In this document: piece after piece, positions 1-9,557 of the stretch | How the letters are laid out: each line of letters starts with the position of its first letter | Position numbering within the stretch: the stretch's first letter is position 1 | DNA from: an uncultured Mycoplasmatota bacterium | GTDB taxonomy: Bacteria > Bacillota_I > Bacilli_A > Izemoplasmatales > Izemoplasmataceae | NCBI GenBank assembly: GCA_913062645.1 | Contig: CAJXVW010000001.1 | Span: 992,001 to 1,056,000 of the forward strand | DNA length: 64,000 bases | Reading direction: 5' to 3' | Program-made: the position numbers and the translations under genes | Notes under the pieces: model-generated | Told to the model about the DNA's origin: nothing | The model's input: the letters and a program-made list of their open reading frames with translations, nothing else | The model's database searches: none

Positions 1-581
1 ACGTCGGAGGCGACGACAACACCGTTGTCGCCAACGCCGATGACGAGCGGACTCTTGTTCTTGCACGCATACAGCTTGTATGGATTGTAGGTGTCGATGA
101 TGGCGAGCGCGTACGATCCTTCGAGCAGGCTCATCGTCTTGCGGATCGCTTCACTGACACTCATTCGGTAACTGAATTTCTCAATCAGATGCGCGATCAC
201 TTCGGTATCGGTGTCACTCGCGAACACGCTCTCGTTGAGATGGCTCGTGATCAACTCCTTGTAGTTGTCAATCACGCCATTGTGGACAACAAAAAAACGG
301 CCCGAATCGGAACTTTGTGGATGCGAATTGATCTGGTTGGGGACCCCATGGGTGGCCCAACGCGTGTGACCGATGCCCAGTACCGAACGGTACGAGAAAT
401 CGGTGATCTCTTCCAGGTGAGCGACCCGTCCTTTGTCCTTGTAGACGTGAAAGGTGTCGTCATCCCCATTGAACAGGGTGATGCCGGCCGAGTCGTACCC
501 ACGGTATTCCAGTCGTTTCAAGCCATTCAAAATAATGCCTCTGGCATCTTCGGTACCAATGTACCCAACAATTCCGCACAT
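1..581 (-). CDS. glmS: Glutamine--fructose-6-phosphate aminotransferase, N-terminal part (3' end off window)
   Basis: Not in the ORF list because it is open at the window edge. The reverse complement from 581 reads MCGIVGYIGTEDARGIILNGLKRLEYRGYDSAGI..., with the class-II glutamine amidotransferase N-terminal Cys. Confidence 0.95.
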   Translation of the reverse strand, partial: MCGIVGYIGTEDARGIILNGLKRLEYRGYDSAGITLFNGDDDTFHVYKDKGRVAHLEEITDFSYRSVLGIGHTRWATHGVPNQINSHPQSSDSGRFFVVHNGVIDNYKELITSHLNESVFASDTDTEVIAHLIEKFSYRMSVSEAIRKTMSLLEGSYALAIIDTYNPYKLYACKNKSPLVIGVGDNGVVVASD

Positions 582-667
582 CGAAATCACTCCCAGCTTA
601 CAACGATAATATATCACAAGCCCCGGGCCTTTTCCAATGTTTTTTTTTAGAATGAAAGATTTTTCAA

Positions 668-1384
668 TCAAGCATCGCGGTTGTCGCCTGCGACCAGCGC
701 GACCACCAGCAACAACGCCGAACCCGCCAATGTCAGCCACGGACCATACATCAGATGGCACGTCTGGCCGTCGCACCACGCGTAGGGAACCACCGCATGA
801 ACAAGCATCATCGGCACATCCGCTGTCATTGGCGTCAGTGTCTCGTCGGTGGCGAGAAACGACAGCAGCGCGCCAAGTAGCGGCAACAAGTAACCGAAGA
901 CATGCCGAATCAACTGATCGACAAGCAGACAAAGCGCATTCCAGTGCACGCCCGCAACCAGGACCAGCCCCCACTGCGCAAAGACCACCGGACGACCGAG
1001 CGGACCATCGATCAGCACATACAACAACGCCTGGACGGCCAACAGAATCGACGCCGTCGTGGATGTGACAAGCACGATCGTCAACCATTTGGTGAGAATC
1101 GTCCGCCGGCCGCCGATTCGCCACCACAGATGGACGTCATAACGGTGAACGACGCCGGCGTAGACCCACGCGAATACCACCACGAGCAGCGTCCCTATCT
1201 GAATCAGATACCCACTTCTGCGCAGGAACTGAAGCTGCATCAGTTCGGACTGGAACGACACCACGTCGGCATCACCACGAAGTGGAGACATCGCATACAA
1301 CAGGATGGCGATCAGAAGCACAACCAGCAACAACACCCGTAACGTGACCCCATTGACAAGCCAGGTCAAATGCGTCTTAATCAA
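668..1384 (-). CDS. ABC transporter permease-like multi-TM membrane protein
   Basis: About six hydrophobic segments; start overlaps the end of the adjacent ABC ATPase gene by 8 bp. Confidence 0.7.
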   Translation of the reverse strand: MIKTHLTWLVNGVTLRVLLLVVLLIAILLYAMSPLRGDADVVSFQSELMQLQFLRRSGYLIQIGTLLVVVFAWVYAGVVHRYDVHLWWRIGGRRTILTKWLTIVLVTSTTASILLAVQALLYVLIDGPLGRPVVFAQWGLVLVAGVHWNALCLLVDQLIRHVFGYLLPLLGALLSFLATDETLTPMTADVPMMLVHAVVPYAWCDGQTCHLMYGPWLTLAGSALLLVVALVAGDNRDA

Positions 1385-1940
1385 GACGGATCACCGTCGC
1401 ATCGAGGGTTGCGAACGGACCCAGCACATGGGTGGCGATCACGAACGACCCCTCACACGCCGCAATGTAGTCGACAAGCTCTGTTACGGTCGCCGCATCC
1501 AGACCCACCAGCGGTTCGTCGAGAACGTACCCGTCCGCATCCCTCATCAGACACTGAATCAGGTTGACTTTGCCGCGCATTCCTTTGGAGAGCGTGCGAA
1601 TCGGCTCATCCAGTTTGTCCACAAGGGCGAAACGCTCGATCAGTTCCATCCACCGCCCACTCCGTCCGTCCAGATGATCAAGCGCCATCAGAAACATCCG
1701 TACGGTGACGTCGCCCGGCAACGCCGGCACTTCCGGCATGTAGGCCAGTCGTTCTTCGCATCGGACCGTTCCCTGGTGGCGGACGAGTTGAAAGAGCGCC
1801 TTGATCAAGGTCGACTTGCCGCTGCCGTTGGCGCCAACGAGCAACGTAACGCCACGACTGATGCGGATATCGTCAAACGCCACGACGACACCGTCGTAGG
1901 ATTTTTCAAAACATTCAACTTGGATCCAGGATCTGGACAT
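1377..1940 (-). CDS. ABC transporter ATP-binding protein
   Basis: Walker A GANGSGKST, signature-like LSKGMRGKV, Walker B YVLDEPLVGLD; start taken at MSRSWIQVECFEKSYDG. Confidence 0.9.
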   Translation of the reverse strand: MSRSWIQVECFEKSYDGVVVAFDDIRISRGVTLLVGANGSGKSTLIKALFQLVRHQGTVRCEERLAYMPEVPALPGDVTVRMFLMALDHLDGRSGRWMELIERFALVDKLDEPIRTLSKGMRGKVNLIQCLMRDADGYVLDEPLVGLDAATVTELVDYIAACEGSFVIATHVLGPFATLDATVIRLD

Positions 1941-2838
1941 CGTACCACTCCTCGAACGCATCTTGATACAGCGCCGTACGGATGAACGGAAAATCATCGA
2001 TGATCAGCCGGTGAAACTCGCCATCGATGTCATAGGTGACGACCAACCCCACGCGATGAAGAACGTGCGCATCGAGGTACGACAACGGCACATACACCTG
2101 ATAGGGTTGATGCGGTAACACGAGATCGTCGATTGTCGTCGGGGGTGGCGGGACGTGGAACGAGTACGGTTCCCCCAGACAAACCGCGACCGTCATCGCA
2201 CCCTCGCACGCGCGGTCGCGCATGCGCCGGGGTAGATTAAGGACGACCCCGGCGGAAATCAGTTCGATCTCCCGTACGACCATCACGCGGTCGCTGCGGT
2301 TGCGCAATTCCAACGCGATGCCGCCCAGCGTGTTGAGCCCATCAACCGTTTCGTGAGTTGCGTTGAGACCCACCACGGCAAGCGCGTCATCGGATGATCC
2401 GAACAAATAGTGGAACTCGCCGATGGGGACGGCGAGTTCCTGGCCGTTCTTGTAATGAAGATGCAAGATTGCTTCGTCGTACGTGATCCGCGCATCCTCG
2501 GGAACAACGGCAATCCGCAACAACAACGCGACGATCGTCATCGGTTGTTCCTGATAGCGAGCTTCCCCGGCACGTTCGATGGCGATGACGTCGAACGCGA
2601 GGAGGTTGTCCTCGCTGCCGATCGCGGCGCGGTGCAAGTAGTCTTCGTCAAAGCGGTAATCCTCGGGGTCGTTGGTCATGATTTCGATGCGGATGGTTTC
2701 CAGTGGGTCGCTGTGGACATGGGAATGAATCGTCGGATGACTGATCACCATGGATGCCGCCGGAGCATCCAACAACAGGACGACGGCGAGCGCGAGGGTG
2801 ACGACGAACAACGTGCCGAACAGGACTCTATGCGCCAT
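1915..2838 (-). CDS. Membrane-anchored extracytoplasmic protein of unknown function
   Basis: N-terminal hydrophobic anchor (VLFGTLFVVTLALAVVLLL), then a hydrophilic domain; overlaps both neighbours. Confidence 0.7.
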   Translation of the reverse strand: MAHRVLFGTLFVVTLALAVVLLLDAPAASMVISHPTIHSHVHSDPLETIRIEIMTNDPEDYRFDEDYLHRAAIGSEDNLLAFDVIAIERAGEARYQEQPMTIVALLLRIAVVPEDARITYDEAILHLHYKNGQELAVPIGEFHYLFGSSDDALAVVGLNATHETVDGLNTLGGIALELRNRSDRVMVVREIELISAGVVLNLPRRMRDRACEGAMTVAVCLGEPYSFHVPPPPTTIDDLVLPHQPYQVYVPLSYLDAHVLHRVGLVVTYDIDGEFHRLIIDDFPFIRTALYQDAFEEWYDVQILDPS

Positions 2839-3466
2839 CGATCCGAAGTTTCTCCAGACTGTAGTACTCGGTCGTCACCGTGAACACTTCCCAGCCGCCC
2901 TTGTGCACCGACTTCCAGAAAATGAAATAGTTGGCGACCCCATTGGACAGATTGCCTTCGCCTTTGATCTGGACCGTCAGAATCGTGCCCGGATCGACCA
3001 GCACCTTGATGTTGAACTGTTCTTCGTAGACGTTGGTGGTGGTTGCCGTGATCGAGTGATCGAGCTCTTGTTCGAGGTTCAGTTTGAAACCCTTGACGGT
3101 GCCGGCCGCGGTGAGCCCAATCGAACCCGAGACATTGTATTGTTTCTTGACGGTGTCGCTGGTTTCGAAACGGAACGTCTCGGTGATCGGCGTTTCGCCT
3201 TCGTTCTTGATGACGTAGAGCGTCTCTTTGATGAAGTATACCGTTTCGGTCTCGTAGGCGGTGTGCACCCGCCATCCCCAGAAGCGGCGCTTCTTGACCT
3301 TCTTGTAGTACTTCTCGTACATCCGGTCCGTGTAGTCGTCGAGAAGTCGCGGCCCGTCGTGTTCGAACGCGATCTCTTGGTAAGCGAGATACTCGCCGGC
3401 TGCGACCGATTTGGTCGCGAGTGCAAGAAGCAGGGCGACGAGACTTGCTAAAAACAGTTTGCGCAT
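2828..3466 (-). CDS. Secreted protein of unknown function, apparently beta-rich
   Basis: Signal peptide MRKLFLASLVALLLALATKSVAAG; SD GGAGGTG 7 nt upstream of ATG. Confidence 0.75.
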   Translation of the reverse strand: MRKLFLASLVALLLALATKSVAAGEYLAYQEIAFEHDGPRLLDDYTDRMYEKYYKKVKKRRFWGWRVHTAYETETVYFIKETLYVIKNEGETPITETFRFETSDTVKKQYNVSGSIGLTAAGTVKGFKLNLEQELDHSITATTTNVYEEQFNIKVLVDPGTILTVQIKGEGNLSNGVANYFIFWKSVHKGGWEVFTVTTEYYSLEKLRIDGA

Positions 3467-3472
3467 GAAAAA

Positions 3473-3505
3473 ACACCTCCGCTTACATAGTATCGGCGAA
3501 GGTGT
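3473..3505 (-). terminator. Terminator-like hairpin overlapping the Shine-Dalgarno of the 2828-3466 gene
   Basis: Minus-strand RNA ACACCUUCGC-(13-nt loop)-GCGGAGGUGU gives 10 pairs with one G-U, followed by a U-run directly before the AUG. Confidence 0.6.
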
Positions 3506-3513
3506 CGGATTGC

Positions 3514-4332
3514 TCAGACGAGTTGATCTTTGATTTTTTTCAACAGTTGCGTCATGTCGTGGTAGCCGAGTTCGAACCGTCGTTCGATCTGTTTGTGGCT
3601 GAAGTCGAGAATGCCGCGGAGTCCTTTCTTGGGGTAGAGCGTGTGGACGGTGACCTCCGGGATCTTCTTCATCCGCATCGGCGAAAAGGTGAACAGATCG
3701 ATGACGATGATCGTGTCGCAGCCGGCGTCGATCAGCGGTTGATAGGGCGTGTTGTCGAGCACGCCGCCGTCGTAGAACGTCTCGCCTCTGATGTGGATCG
3801 GGCGAAACACGATCGGAATCGCGCAGCTGGCGAGCAGTGTCTTGACGATCCGTTCGTCGTCGTAGTCGCCGAGGTTGTTGTAGTAAATCGTCTGTTCGTC
3901 GGTGAAGTAATGACGGTAGTTGGCGCGCACGAGATCGAAAAACGAGCTGTTGTCGTCCCCGATCCGCGTCGTCGCGATGTACACTTCTTTCGTTCGAACC
4001 GCATCAAAATCGACAACCTCCCACAACATCTTCTCCAGTTTCTTGGTGCTGAAGACGCCTTTGTTCAGAAAGTTCAGTTTCTCTTTGAAGATGCGCTTGT
4101 AGATGTGTTTTTCGATGTTGAAGAGACTGTCTTTGTCGAGACTCATCCACGTCGTTTTGGCGAGTTCATAATCGCCCATCGCAAACAACACGGCGTTGAG
4201 TGACCCGACGCTCGCGCCGCTGTAGACGTCGATCAACGAATCAATTCCGGCTTCCCGGAGCGCTTTCCACGCCCCGATCTGGTAGGCGCCGCGGGCGCCC
4301 CCACCGGCCAGCGCAATGCCCAGTTTGGTCAT
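3514..4332 (-). CDS. Patatin-like phospholipase family protein
   Basis: GGGARGAYQIG oxyanion motif, GASVGS nucleophile elbow, DGGVLDN Asp motif. Confidence 0.9.
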   Translation of the reverse strand: MTKLGIALAGGGARGAYQIGAWKALREAGIDSLIDVYSGASVGSLNAVLFAMGDYELAKTTWMSLDKDSLFNIEKHIYKRIFKEKLNFLNKGVFSTKKLEKMLWEVVDFDAVRTKEVYIATTRIGDDNSSFFDLVRANYRHYFTDEQTIYYNNLGDYDDERIVKTLLASCAIPIVFRPIHIRGETFYDGGVLDNTPYQPLIDAGCDTIIVIDLFTFSPMRMKKIPEVTVHTLYPKKGLRGILDFSHKQIERRFELGYHDMTQLLKKIKDQLV

Positions 4333-4353
4333 GGTGAATCCCCCCTCTGATGA

Positions 4354-4779
4354 CTAGATGATGATCGTTTTGATGACGTCGCCCTGTTGAATCGCAAAGA
4401 CGTGCTCCATGCCGCTGACGACTTGGCCGAACACGGTGTGGACGCCGTCCAAATGTGGAAAACTGTCGTAACAGATGAAGAATTGACTGCCACCGGTGTC
4501 CTTGCCGGCATGGGCCATGCTCAGCGCACCGACGACATGCTTGTTGGGATTGCCGGCCGTCTCGCATTCGATGGTGTAGCCGGGCCCGCCCGTGCCGTTG
4601 CCGTTGGGGCAGCCGCCCTGGGCGACAAAGCCGGGGATGACGCGGTGGAACGTAAGTCCGTCATAAAAGCCGTCGTTGGCGAGTTTCTTGAAGTTTGCGA
4701 CGGTTCTGGGCGCGTCGTCTTCAAACAGTTCGAGTTCGATCTTGAGATCATTGCGTTTCAGTACGATGGTTCCGTTCAT
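4354..4779 (-). CDS. Peptidyl-prolyl cis-trans isomerase, cyclophilin type
   Basis: [25 protein letters not shown] and GSQFFICY motifs. Confidence 0.95.
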   Translation of the reverse strand: MNGTIVLKRNDLKIELELFEDDAPRTVANFKKLANDGFYDGLTFHRVIPGFVAQGGCPNGNGTGGPGYTIECETAGNPNKHVVGALSMAHAGKDTGGSQFFICYDSFPHLDGVHTVFGQVVSGMEHVFAIQQGDVIKTIII

Positions 4780-4788
4780 GTGGTCCTC

Positions 4789-5919
4789 CTAATACAGTCG
4801 TTGTTGGTCATGGCGATACGCGGCTTCGATGAATCCGCCGCCGAGGCACACGTCACCGTCGTAGAACACGGCGGCCTGACCCGGTGTGATGGCGCGGATC
4901 GGTTCGTCGAACGTCACCATCAACCGGTCGCCGGTGAAGCGGATCGTGACCTTGTGATCCTTCTGACGATAGCGGAATTTGGCGGTGCAGCGCTTGTCTC
5001 CGGCGAAGCGGTCCAGGTTGATCAGATTGACGTCGTCGACCAGACAGGCATCGCTGTAGAGCGTCGGATGATGAAAGCCCTGGCCGACGATCAGTTCGTT
5101 GGTGGCGAGGTTCTTGCCGATGACGAACCATGGATCGCCGCCATATTTCGCACTGCCGCCGATGCCGAGACCCTTGCGTTGGCCGATCGTATAATACATC
5201 AGACCGTTGTGGGTACCAAGCACGTCACCGTCCTCGGTCACCATGTTGCCCGGCTGGCTGGGCAGGTAATTGCTCAGAAATTTGTCAAAATCGCGTTCGC
5301 CGATGAAACAGATGCCCGTCGAGTCCTTCTTGTCCTTGGTCGCCAGATCATACTTGTGGGCAATCGCTCTCACTTCTGCTTTCGTGAGTTCGCCAACGGG
5401 GAACAAAACATGACTCAGTTGCGATTCGGTCAATTGACTCAGGAAGTAACTTTGATCCTTGTTTCCATCGACTCCCCGCAGCAGTTTCGGATGGTCGCCA
5501 TGGACCACACGCGCGTAGTGTCCCATCGCGATGAAGTCCGGTTCGAACCGTTTCGCGTGTTCGAAAAACGCATCGAATTTGATGTATTTGTTGCACAGGA
5601 TATCGGGGTTCGGGGTGCGTCCTTTTTTGTATTCATCAAGGAAGTATGTGAATACATTATCCCAATATTCTTTTATGAAGTCAACCCTATATATGGGCAT
5701 ATCTAATTTCTTGGCTACCTTTTCCGCATCTTGGTAGTCAATCTCTTGCGAGCAGATTTCATCGGTGCGTTCGGGGTTGCCGAGAATGTCGTTGTTGAGC
5801 GTCGAGTCCCAGTTGCGCATGAACAGCCCGATCACATCGTATCCCTGTTCTTTCAAAAGGGCGGCGGCGACACTGCTGTCGACGCCTCCGCTAAGTCCTA
5901 CTACAACACGTTGTTTCAT
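4789..5919 (-). CDS. mnmA: tRNA 2-thiouridine(34) synthase MnmA
   Basis: [15 protein letters not shown]-loop, [27 protein letters not shown]. Confidence 0.96.
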   Translation of the reverse strand: MKQRVVVGLSGGVDSSVAAALLKEQGYDVIGLFMRNWDSTLNNDILGNPERTDEICSQEIDYQDAEKVAKKLDMPIYRVDFIKEYWDNVFTYFLDEYKKGRTPNPDILCNKYIKFDAFFEHAKRFEPDFIAMGHYARVVHGDHPKLLRGVDGNKDQSYFLSQLTESQLSHVLFPVGELTKAEVRAIAHKYDLATKDKKDSTGICFIGERDFDKFLSNYLPSQPGNMVTEDGDVLGTHNGLMYYTIGQRKGLGIGGSAKYGGDPWFVIGKNLATNELIVGQGFHHPTLYSDACLVDDVNLINLDRFAGDKRCTAKFRYRQKDHKVTIRFTGDRLMVTFDEPIRAITPGQAAVFYDGDVCLGGGFIEAAYRHDQQRLY

Positions 5920-5937
5920 GCGCTTCCTCCTCTCTTC

Positions 5938-7815
5938 TCAAGGCAAGTAGTCAATGTCGCTGGGCAAGCGCAAATCGCCCCGCGGATTGACCGAAACATC
6001 GAGAATTTTCGGTCCGTCGGGCGTGGCTTGTCGTTTGAATTGTTGCGCGTAAAACCGCCGGAAGAACTTGGCGGCGTAGTCGCTGCCGTCTTCTTCACTG
6101 AGATCGAACACCTTCGGCAACAACCAAGCGATTCGCGCTTCGTCGTCGCCGTAGCGCAAGACGCGATGAACGATGAAGTCGTTGATGTCGTATTTGCCGA
6201 TCGTGTCTTCGGTCTTCTGGTTGCTGGTGAGTTCGGGGGTGATCGGGGTTTGGACGATCGCTTCGAGCGTCGATTGGACGTCGCCGGTGAAGACATTGGC
6301 GGCGTATTGTTCGATCATGAACCGAACGAGCGTTTTGGGGATGCCGACGTTGATGCCGTACATGCTCATCTGATCGCCGTTGTAGGTGCACCAGCCAAGC
6401 GCCATCTCCGACAAGTCGCCGGTGCCGAGCACCAGTCCTTTGTGCTGGTTGGCGAGATTCATCAGAATCATCGTCCGCGCTCTGGCCTGGGTGTTTTCAT
6501 AGGTGATGTCTTCGGTCACGCCATCGTGTTCGATCAACTTGAAATGATCCTTGACGTGCTGGTTGATGTCGATGTCCTTGATTGTGACACCGAGCGCCGT
6601 CATCAGTTCGATGGCGTTTCGTTTCGTTTCCTTGCTGGTGTGAAGACCCGGCATCGTCACCGCAAGAATGTCCTTGCGATTTCGCCCCATGGCATTGAAC
6701 GCACGACACGTGATGAGCAGGGCAAGCGTCGAGTCGAGACCACCGCTGATGCCGATCACGACCGTCTTCGAACCGACGTGCTTGAGACGTTTGATCAGGG
6801 CGTTTTCCTGAAGCGCGGCCACCTTTTCAAAGTCTTCCAGCACACGCCGTTTCGGTACAAACGGCGTGCGATCAAACTTTTTTGAGAAGTCATAACCACC
6901 GCTTTCTTCCAGGGCGATCGTCACGACTTGGTAGGCATGACGATACCGATGGAGGGCATCGCGGTAGGATGCCGTGGTACGCCGAGCGAAGTCGATCTTC
7001 TCGAGATCGATGTCGCCGTAGATGATTTCCGATTGCTGGTTGAAGTTCTCGGTTTCCACAATCAGTTCGCCGTTTTGGGCGATCAGATTGTGTCCGGAAA
7101 ATACCGTTTCACTGGAGCTTTCGTTGACACCGGCACTACTGTAGACGTAGGCGCCGGCGTTGCGGCGACTGTGTTCGAGAATCGTGCGGCGGCGGATTTC
7201 CCGCTTGCCGAGAACCTCATTCGATGCTGACAAGTTGATGATCATCTTGGCGCCGTTGAGACTGAGGATGTTGCCCGGACTGATCGGCGCCCACATGTCC
7301 TCACAGACCTCGACGCCGAACGACAGTTCACCATCGACACTCTTGAATACGAGGTATCCGAAGGGTACGTCCTGGCCCAAGTACTGGACCGAAGATACAT
7401 GCTCGACCACATTGAAGCCGCTTTGGAACCATCGTTTCTCATAGAACTCACCGGTGTTGGGCAAATAGAACTTCGGTACGATGCCGAGGAGTTTGTCCTG
7501 TTGCAGAACGAAGGCGCAGTTGTAGAGGATGCCGTCGATTTCCAGCGGTGCGCCGACGATGACGATGCCCGGGAAGGGATTCTTCGCAAGCAGCGTGGCG
7601 ATCGCCTTTTTGGCATTGTCAAGAAGGCTCTCCTGGAAGAACAGATCGTTGCACGTGTAGGCCGTTACCGACAACTCGGGAAAGACCGCGATCGCGGCGT
7701 TGTTGTCCTCGAGAAGACGGAGCATCTCGCCAACGTTGAAAGCGGGGTTGCCGACTTTCAGTTCGGGCGTGATGCTGGCGACTTTGACGAATCCTTGCTT
7801 ATACATCAGCTTCAC
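5938..7815 (-). CDS. nadE: Glutamine-dependent NAD+ synthase
   Basis: N-terminal nitrilase-like amidase domain (FPELSVTAYTCNDL, GVEVCEDMW) plus C-terminal GISGGLDSTLAL PP-loop domain. Confidence 0.96.
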   Translation of the reverse strand: MKLMYKQGFVKVASITPELKVGNPAFNVGEMLRLLEDNNAAIAVFPELSVTAYTCNDLFFQESLLDNAKKAIATLLAKNPFPGIVIVGAPLEIDGILYNCAFVLQQDKLLGIVPKFYLPNTGEFYEKRWFQSGFNVVEHVSSVQYLGQDVPFGYLVFKSVDGELSFGVEVCEDMWAPISPGNILSLNGAKMIINLSASNEVLGKREIRRRTILEHSRRNAGAYVYSSAGVNESSSETVFSGHNLIAQNGELIVETENFNQQSEIIYGDIDLEKIDFARRTTASYRDALHRYRHAYQVVTIALEESGGYDFSKKFDRTPFVPKRRVLEDFEKVAALQENALIKRLKHVGSKTVVIGISGGLDSTLALLITCRAFNAMGRNRKDILAVTMPGLHTSKETKRNAIELMTALGVTIKDIDINQHVKDHFKLIEHDGVTEDITYENTQARARTMILMNLANQHKGLVLGTGDLSEMALGWCTYNGDQMSMYGINVGIPKTLVRFMIEQYAANVFTGDVQSTLEAIVQTPITPELTSNQKTEDTIGKYDINDFIVHRVLRYGDDEARIAWLLPKVFDLSEEDGSDYAAKFFRRFYAQQFKRQATPDGPKILDVSVNPRGDLRLPSDIDYLP

Positions 7816-8383
7816 CTCGGTACAGTTCGTTTTGTTGGATGTATTGATACACGGAATCCGGAACCATCGTCGGATCGAGCGCTTCGCGGAACACCGTTGA
7901 CGAGATGTCGACGTCGAACGTCGGGAACGTCACGAACGCGCTGCGGTGACGTTTCAACACGGGATTGCCGTCGATCAGCTTGTCGATGTCAAGGCCGAAG
8001 CGGCCGAGCACGATGATCTTGAATTCGGAGAGAATGCCATGGACATTGATCCACTTGTGCATGCCGACCAGATTGTCGGCGCCGACGACGAACGCGACGT
8101 CGTCGTTATAGCGGTCGGCGATGCGGATCAGCGATTGATAGGTGCCGAGAAAGTCGGTGTCGTTGATTTCGATCTCGCTGACGTCGACATGGTCCTTGCC
8201 GGCGATCGCCAGGCGCAGCATCTGCACGCGGTCGTGATTGCTTGCCAGCGCGCTCTTGGTGTAGGCGCTGCTGACCGGCAGAAACACGAACGACGCATCA
8301 GGGTATTGGTCCATCACGAAATCACAGACTTCGAGATGGGCGTTGGTCACCGGATTGAAGGCGCCACCAAAGACAATAATCAT
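7799..8383 (-). CDS. nadD: Nicotinate-nucleotide adenylyltransferase
   Basis: FGGAFNPVTNAHL nucleotidyltransferase motif, ISSTVFRE; start at MIIVFGGAFNP, preceded by GAGGTGAT. Confidence 0.92.
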   Translation of the reverse strand: MIIVFGGAFNPVTNAHLEVCDFVMDQYPDASFVFLPVSSAYTKSALASNHDRVQMLRLAIAGKDHVDVSEIEINDTDFLGTYQSLIRIADRYNDDVAFVVGADNLVGMHKWINVHGILSEFKIIVLGRFGLDIDKLIDGNPVLKRHRSAFVTFPTFDVDISSTVFREALDPTMVPDSVYQYIQQNELYRGEADV

Positions 8384-8459
8384 AACGATCACCTCGACAT
8401 CATTATAACACATATTCTCATTATCGTTCATCTATGTTATAATTACTTGAGGTGAAATC

Positions 8460-9491
8460 ATGAAAATCGATCGCAACTACATTCTCGCCCTGGCCGAAGA
8501 GATTCTGACGATTCCGAGTCCCAGCGGCTACCCCGTTGAAATCGTCCCCCGCATGGAACAGGAAGCCGCCAAGTACGGCCTTGCAACGACCAAAACCAAA
8601 AAAGGCAATCTGCTCATCACGTATCCTGGCAAGACCGACCGCAAGGTGGGTCTCTCGGTCCATGTCGACACGCTTGGTGCCATGGTCCGCAGCATCAATT
8701 CCGCCGGTGAAATCAAGTTCACCACGATCGGCGGACCGATCTGGCCGACCCTCGACGGCGAATACTGTACGATCCGCACCCGCGAGGGCAAGGACTACAC
8801 CGGCACCTTCCTCTCGACCAGTCCCGCCGTGCACGTCTACAAGGATGCCAGAACCAAAGAACGTTCGCCCGAACACATGTACGTCCGCCTTGACGAGATC
8901 GTCAAGACCAAAGAAGACGTCGAAGCGCTCGGTATCGAAGTCGGCAACTTCATCTTCATCGACCCCAAGACGACCGTCACCAAGAGCAACTTCATCAAGT
9001 CGCGGTTTCTCGACGACAAGATCAACGTCGCCAGCATCTTCGGTCTGATCAAGTACTTCAAGGACAACGATGTCACGCCGGAACCAACCGTCACGTTCAT
9101 CATTTCGACCTACGAGGAAGTCGGTCACGGCGCCGCGTTCGTGCCGGAACTCGATGAAATGATCGCCGTCGACATGGGTTGCATCGGCGATGATTTGACC
9201 TGTACCGAATACGATGTATCGATCTGTCCCAAAGATTCCAGCGGACCTTATGACTACGAGCTTACCAATCGACTGATCGCCCTGGCCAAAGCGCACAAGA
9301 TCGCGCATGCCGTCGACATCTATCCCTACTACGGCAGCGACGTCTCCGCCGCCCGCAACGCCGGCAACGACTTCAAAGGCGCGCTGATGGGTCCAGGCGT
9401 CCATGCCTCGCACGGCATGGAACGGACGCATGTCCAGGCGATTGAAGCGACCATTGATCTGTTGATCCGCTATCTCACCGAAAAACCGTAA
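8460..9491 (+). CDS. M42 family metallopeptidase (glutamyl aminopeptidase/endoglucanase-like)
   Basis: HVDTLGAMV, TYEEVGHGA, GVHASHGMERTH motifs; SD GAGGTGA. Confidence 0.92.
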   Translation: MKIDRNYILALAEEILTIPSPSGYPVEIVPRMEQEAAKYGLATTKTKKGNLLITYPGKTDRKVGLSVHVDTLGAMVRSINSAGEIKFTTIGGPIWPTLDGEYCTIRTREGKDYTGTFLSTSPAVHVYKDARTKERSPEHMYVRLDEIVKTKEDVEALGIEVGNFIFIDPKTTVTKSNFIKSRFLDDKINVASIFGLIKYFKDNDVTPEPTVTFIISTYEEVGHGAAFVPELDEMIAVDMGCIGDDLTCTEYDVSICPKDSSGPYDYELTNRLIALAKAHKIAHAVDIYPYYGSDVSAARNAGNDFKGALMGPGVHASHGMERTHVQAIEATIDLLIRYLTEKP

Positions 9492-9508
9492 AATCTTGCG
9501 GTTTTTTT
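9481..9508 (+). terminator. Intrinsic terminator overlapping the M42 peptidase stop
   Basis: AAAAACCG...CGGTTTTTTT hairpin. Confidence 0.7.
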
Positions 9509-9557
9509 GTGGAAAACACCGCGAATTTGATATAATCAAAGGATAGGAGATGATTGC

